Made by a program: the position numbers and the translations under genes | In this document: positions 6,560 to 8,654 of the stretch, in pieces | How positions within the stretch are numbered: position 1 is the stretch's first letter | Layout of the letters: the number at the start of each line of letters is the position of its first letter | Origin: Chloroflexota bacterium | GTDB lineage: Bacteria > Chloroflexota > Dehalococcoidia > DSTF01 > JACRBR01 | Direction of reading: 5' to 3' | NCBI GenBank assembly: GCA_021813085.1 | Contig: JAKAMA010000079.1 | Span: 1-8,654 of the forward strand | DNA length: 8,654 bases | The notes under the pieces: generated by a model | Databases searched by the model: none | The model's input: the letters and a program-made list of their open reading frames with translations, nothing else | What the model was told of the DNA's origin: nothing

Positions 6560-7345
6560 GTGGCCAGCGCAGCCGCGGAGACGCGGCGCATCGCCTTGCT
6601 TCTGGAATACGACGGGACCGCCTACCGCGGCTCGCAGTACCAGGAGGACGGCCCCACCATCCAGTCCGAGCTGGAGGGGGCGCTGAACAAGCTGACCGGT
6701 GACACCGTGCGTGTCGCGTTCGCGGGCCGCACGGACGCCGGTGTGCATGCCCTGGGGCAGGTTGCCGCGTTCGACACGCGCGCGCGGCTCGGCGCCGCGG
6801 AGTTCGTCGGCGGGCTGAACCACTTCTTGCCGCGGGACATCGCGGTGCGCTCGGCGGTGGAAGCCGATGCGCGCTTCGACCCGCGGCGTGCGGCCCGCGG
6901 CCGTCTGTATCGGTACTGGATCGATACGCGGCCGGTGCGCTCGCCGCTCTGGCGCGACCGCGCGTGGCACGTGCCGCGCAGGCTCGACGTCGAGGCGATG
7001 CGGCGGGCCGGGAAGCGGCTGGAGGGCGCCCACGACTTCGCGGCGTTCGCGGCGCCGTACGGTGGTACGAGCGCCCGTACGCTCCGGCGATGCGAGGTGG
7101 TGGCCGAGGGGCCGTGCGTGCGGGTGGAGATGGAGGCGCAGGCGTTCCTGCCGCACCAGGTGCGCAGGACCGTCGGGCCGCTGGTCGAGGTGGGCAGCGG
7201 GCGAATGGGCGAAGACGCGCTCGTCAGGCTGCTCGAAGAGGCAAGGCCGTCGAGCGCAGGCCCGGCGGCACCGGCTTGCGGGTTGTACCTGGTATCGATA
7301 GCGTATGATGGCCTCGCGTTTGGGGCCGGAGAAGGGGACGGATGA
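6560..7345 (+). CDS. truA: tRNA pseudouridine(38-40) synthase TruA
   Basis: TruA converts uridines 38-40 of the tRNA anticodon arm to pseudouridine. From GTG 6560 the product has 261 residues. It shows the opening strand RRIALLLEYDGTAYRGSQYQ, the catalytic motif AGRTDAGVHALGQV with Asp59 as nucleophile, and LNHFLPRDIAV. Further on come RGRLYRYWI, the FLPHQVRRTVGPLVEVG segment and the ending AGPAAPACGLYLVSIAYD. A short Gly/Asp-rich tail follows. The start is the least certain in the window: GTG 6560 lies four bases after the rplQ stop with only GAGGG immediately before it, while the sole upstream ATG (6509) would overlap rplQ and add an atypical Trp/Ser-rich lead. Translational coupling to rplQ is likely. 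Its TGA overlaps the rplM ATG. Confidence 0.93.
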   Translation: MASAAAETRRIALLLEYDGTAYRGSQYQEDGPTIQSELEGALNKLTGDTVRVAFAGRTDAGVHALGQVAAFDTRARLGAAEFVGGLNHFLPRDIAVRSAVEADARFDPRRAARGRLYRYWIDTRPVRSPLWRDRAWHVPRRLDVEAMRRAGKRLEGAHDFAAFAAPYGGTSARTLRRCEVVAEGPCVRVEMEAQAFLPHQVRRTVGPLVEVGSGRMGEDALVRLLEEARPSSAGPAAPACGLYLVSIAYDGLAFGAGEGDG

Positions 7346-7800
7346 GCACCTACACGTTGCGGCCGCGCGACATCGAAGAGACGTGGCACGTCGTCGACGC
7401 CGAAGGGCAGTCGCTCGGGCGGCTCGCCTCGGACATCGCGGCGACCCTGCGGGGAAAGAAGCGGCCGACGTTCACGCCGTCCATGCCCAACGGCGACTTC
7501 GTGGTCGTCATCAACGCCGCGAAGGTGAAGGTGACGGGCGATACGTCGGAGAAGAAGTACTGGCGGCACACCATGTACCCCGGCGGCCTGCGCTCGATCA
7601 GCCAGGAGAAGCTGCTGGCGACACGCCCGGAGCGCGTCATCGAGTATGCGGTGAAAGGGATGCTGCCGCACAACGCGCACGGCGCCCGTCTGCTGCGGCG
7701 GCTGAAGGTGTACGCCGGCCCGGAGCACCCGCACGAGTCACAGGTCAACGCCGGGAAGGGCAAGCACCGCGGCGAGACGCCGGCCCGCCCGCCCGCATGA
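7342..7800 (+). CDS. rplM: 50S ribosomal protein L13 (uL13)
   Basis: uL13 is an early-assembly protein of the 50S subunit. The 152-residue product contains WHVVDAEGQSLGRLASDIA, LRGKKRPTFTPSMPNGDFVV, INAAKVKVTGD, KKYWRHTMYPGGLRSI, PERVIEYAVKGMLPHN and LKVYAGPEHPHESQ. It extends slightly past the usual ending with a basic Gly/Lys/Pro tail. The ATG overlaps the truA TGA as ATGA, and GGAGAAGGGG upstream provides a good ribosome-binding site. rplM and rpsI form an operon in nearly all bacteria, and in E. coli L13 represses that operon; no E. coli-like leader can be recognised here because the gene begins inside truA. Confidence 0.97.
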   Translation: MSTYTLRPRDIEETWHVVDAEGQSLGRLASDIAATLRGKKRPTFTPSMPNGDFVVVINAAKVKVTGDTSEKKYWRHTMYPGGLRSISQEKLLATRPERVIEYAVKGMLPHNAHGARLLRRLKVYAGPEHPHESQVNAGKGKHRGETPARPPA

Positions 7801-7807
7801 CGCGTCA

Positions 7808-7830
7808 GGACGGGGCGTGGTGCTCCGTCC
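7808..7830 (+). promoter_or_regulatory. Strong hairpin directly before the rpsI ribosome-binding site
   Basis: GGACGGGGC (7808-7816) pairs with GCTCCGTCC (7822-7830) around loop GTGGT: nine consecutive pairs with one G-U. The final base of the stem directly abuts AGGAGGAG (7831-7838), the ribosome-binding site of rpsI, which remains single-stranded. There is no U-run, so it is unlikely to be an intrinsic terminator. It could protect the rpsI end of the message, serve as a processing site, or bind a ribosomal protein. The structure is visible in the sequence; the role is inference. Confidence 0.5.
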
Positions 7831-7842
7831 AGGAGGAGAACG

Positions 7843-8241
7843 ATGGCAACGAGCGAGCGCTACTTCTACGGCACGGGCCGCCGCAAGACGGCCGTCGCGC
7901 GCGTGCGCCTGTACCCGGGCAGCGGCGAGATCCTGGTCAACGGCAAGGGCTACCTCGACGTCTTCACGCGCGGCTCCCATCAGAACGCCGTGCTGGCGCC
8001 GCTGAAGGCCGTCGGCGGCGCCGAGCGCTGGAACGTCCAGGCGCGCGTCGAGGGCGGCGGCATCACCGGCTGGGCGGGTGCCGTGTCGCACGGCATCGCC
8101 CGTGCGTTGGCGGTGTCGGACGAGGCCCTGAAGCCGGCGCTGCGACGCCAGAGCCTGCTCACGCGCGACGCCCGCATGAAGGAGCGCAAGAAGGTCGGCC
8201 TGAAGCGCGCCCGTAAGGCGCCACAGTACACCAAGCGTTAG
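7843..8241 (+). CDS. rpsI: 30S ribosomal protein S9 (uS9)
   Basis: uS9 lies in the 30S head; its extended C-terminal tail reaches the P-site tRNA. The 132-residue product shows YFYGTGRRKTAVARVRLYPG, then ILVNGKGYLDVF, VEGGGITGWAGAVSHGIARA, and the basic ending LTRDARMKERKKVGLKRARK followed by APQYTKR with the conserved terminal Lys-Arg. Length and both ends are standard. The ATG is preceded by a near-perfect AGGAGGAG at 7831-7838, four bases away, which itself follows a strong hairpin. This is the last gene of the + strand run; a convergent gap follows. Confidence 0.97.
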   Translation: MATSERYFYGTGRRKTAVARVRLYPGSGEILVNGKGYLDVFTRGSHQNAVLAPLKAVGGAERWNVQARVEGGGITGWAGAVSHGIARALAVSDEALKPALRRQSLLTRDARMKERKKVGLKRARKAPQYTKR

Positions 8242-8302
8242 CCGCTCGCCTCGGTGCGGCGCCGCTACCCCGCGCGGATGAGCCATCACGTGCACGCTCG
8301 GA

Positions 8303-8323
8303 GCGCGGGCCTTCAGCCCGCGC
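8303..8323 (+). terminator. Stem-loop downstream of rpsI, possible terminator or repeat unit
   Basis: GCGCGGGC (8303-8310) and GCCCGCGC (8316-8323) form a perfect eight-pair GC stem with loop CTTCA, about 60 bases after the rpsI stop. No U-tract follows (the next bases are GAGGTTGCC), so it would be a non-canonical terminator. The GCGGGC-CTTCA-GCCCGC form also resembles short palindromic repeats scattered through some GC-rich genomes. Confidence 0.45.
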
Positions 8324-8403
8324 GAGGTTGCCCGCCGATCGCTGATTGAGAAACCGAGGCGGGGGATCGGTTGTCACCGCTCCGCCCGCGCCACCTCGCG
8401 AGC

Positions 8404-8425
8404 GATCCTGGTGTCGAGCAGGATC
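8404..8425. repeat. Inverted repeat in the convergent gap
   Basis: GATCCTG (8404-8410) and CAGGATC (8419-8425) are perfect seven-base inverted arms around an eight-base loop. It lies midway between the two convergent genes. It might be part of a termination zone or a protein-binding site; chance cannot be excluded. Confidence 0.35.
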
Positions 8426-8460
8426 ACCGTGCGCACGCGTACACGTCCACCACAGGCAGG

Positions 8461-8484
8461 CGCTGGACGGCCGGCCGTCCAGCG
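8461..8484. terminator. Perfect 24-base palindrome, possible bidirectional terminator
   Basis: The arms CGCTGGACGG (8461-8470) and CCGTCCAGCG (8475-8484) flank CCGG, itself self-complementary, so the whole 24 bases are a perfect palindrome. As RNA it gives a ten-pair stem with a tetraloop on either strand. It ends ten bases beyond the stop of the minus-strand gene, the usual place for that gene's terminator, though no U-run follows. Confidence 0.5.
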
Positions 8485-8494
8485 GGGCGGGCTG

Positions 8495-8654
8495 CTAGCT
8501 CTTCGCCTTGGTCGCCCGCGGCTTCGGGGCGGCCTTCGGCTTCGCGTCACCCTTCGGCTTCGCCTCGGCCTTCGGCCTGGCCGCAGCACGCGGCTTCGGG
8601 GTGGCGGGCTTCGCCGGGGTCTTGCGCACGCGCTTCGCGGGCGCCACCGCGCCC
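8495..8654 (-). CDS. Basic Lys/Pro/Ala-rich protein, C-terminal tail only
   Basis: An open frame on the minus strand runs in from beyond the window edge and stops with TAG at 8497-8495. The 52 or so visible residues contain almost only Ala, Lys, Pro, Arg, Gly and Thr, with repeated KPK, KPR and AKP units and the ending PRATKAKS. Such tails bind DNA or RNA by charge and are known on some HU-type nucleoid proteins (for example mycobacterial HupB), on some topoisomerase I proteins and on histone H1-like proteins. The domain that would identify the family lies outside the window, so no function is named. The codon pattern is consistent with coding: Lys is AAG and Ala/Pro codons end in G or C throughout. 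Another minus-strand frame overlaps this stretch but gives only an Arg/Pro-rich shadow. Confidence 0.7.
   Translation of the reverse strand, partial: GAVAPAKRVRKTPAKPATPKPRAAARPKAEAKPKGDAKPKAAPKPRATKAKS

Larger units (their letters stand above)
8242..8494. other. Convergent intergenic region without a gene
   Basis: Between the stops of rpsI and the minus-strand gene lie about 250 bases in which I find no protein with recognisable family features. The stretch holds three inverted repeats (8303-8323, 8404-8425, 8461-8484) and a ten-base palindrome GCGGCGCCGC at 8256-8265. None is followed by a U-run on either strand. The likely role is ending transcription from both sides. Confidence 0.6.

Noticed and set aside
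6622..7734. A 370-residue open frame on the minus strand across truA and rplM
   Set aside because: It lies opposite two clearly recognised genes, is rich in Arg, Ser, Pro and Ala as expected of antisense frames in GC-rich DNA, and shows no family motif.
7305..8216. A 303-residue + strand frame over rplM and rpsI
   Set aside because: It is a frame-shifted shadow of two identified ribosomal protein genes, with the Arg/Ala/Gly-rich composition of such shadows.
8374..8589. A minus-strand frame of 71 residues in the convergent gap
   Set aside because: Its first half is a shifted reading of the Lys/Pro-rich gene and gives Arg/Pro-rich sequence; no supporting motif or clear ribosome-binding site was seen.
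1..8654. CRISPR arrays, tRNA or rRNA genes, insertion sequences or phage genes
   Set aside because: No spaced direct repeats, tRNA-like cloverleafs, transposase motifs or terminal repeats were seen in the gaps, and nearly all sequence is explained by conserved operon genes.

Overview
The window is a GC-rich bacterial chromosome segment holding the distal part of the large ribosomal-protein/transcription operon (the spc–alpha region). All fourteen identified genes lie on the + strand: rplO (3' part only), secY, adk, map, infA, rpmJ, rpsM, rpsK, rpsD, rpoA, rplQ, truA, rplM and rpsI. The run is closely packed, with gaps from a 4-base overlap to about 87 bases. A short convergent intergenic stretch follows rpsI. 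The window ends in the 3' end of a minus-strand gene whose product has a Lys/Pro/Ala-rich basic tail.

Organism: the order secY-adk-map-infA-rpmJ-rpsM-rpsK-rpsD-rpoA-rplQ-truA-rplM-rpsI is the one usual in Gram-positive and related lineages, and differs from E. coli, where adk, map, infA, truA and rplM-rpsI lie elsewhere. The strong GC bias, GTG starts (adk, rpoA, truA), a short-LID adenylate kinase, zinc-type S4 and L36, and added tails on L15 and RpoA would fit a high-GC terrabacterial lineage such as Chloroflexota or a relative. This is inference from gene order and protein style; no marker here fixes the phylum.

Layout: bases 1-3038 hold L15, the SecY translocon channel, adenylate kinase and methionine aminopeptidase. 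Bases 3039-3125 are the one gap with an AT-rich promoter-like element and a hairpin, just before infA. Bases 3126-6555 hold IF-1, L36, S13, S11, S4, RNA polymerase alpha and L17. Bases 6560-8241 hold TruA, L13 and S9, with a strong hairpin against the S9 ribosome-binding site. Bases 8242-8494 hold no convincing gene but three inverted repeats, probably ending convergent transcription. Bases 8495-8654 are the partial minus-strand gene.

Together the genes supply ribosomal subunits, initiation, N-terminal methionine removal, membrane protein export, nucleotide balance, tRNA pseudouridylation and the polymerase assembly platform. I see no phage, insertion sequence, CRISPR array, RNA gene or unknown multi-gene system. 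The points that merit a second look are small: lineage-style protein extensions (L15, IF-1, RpoA), two leader hairpins, the palindrome-rich convergent gap, and the basic tail protein.
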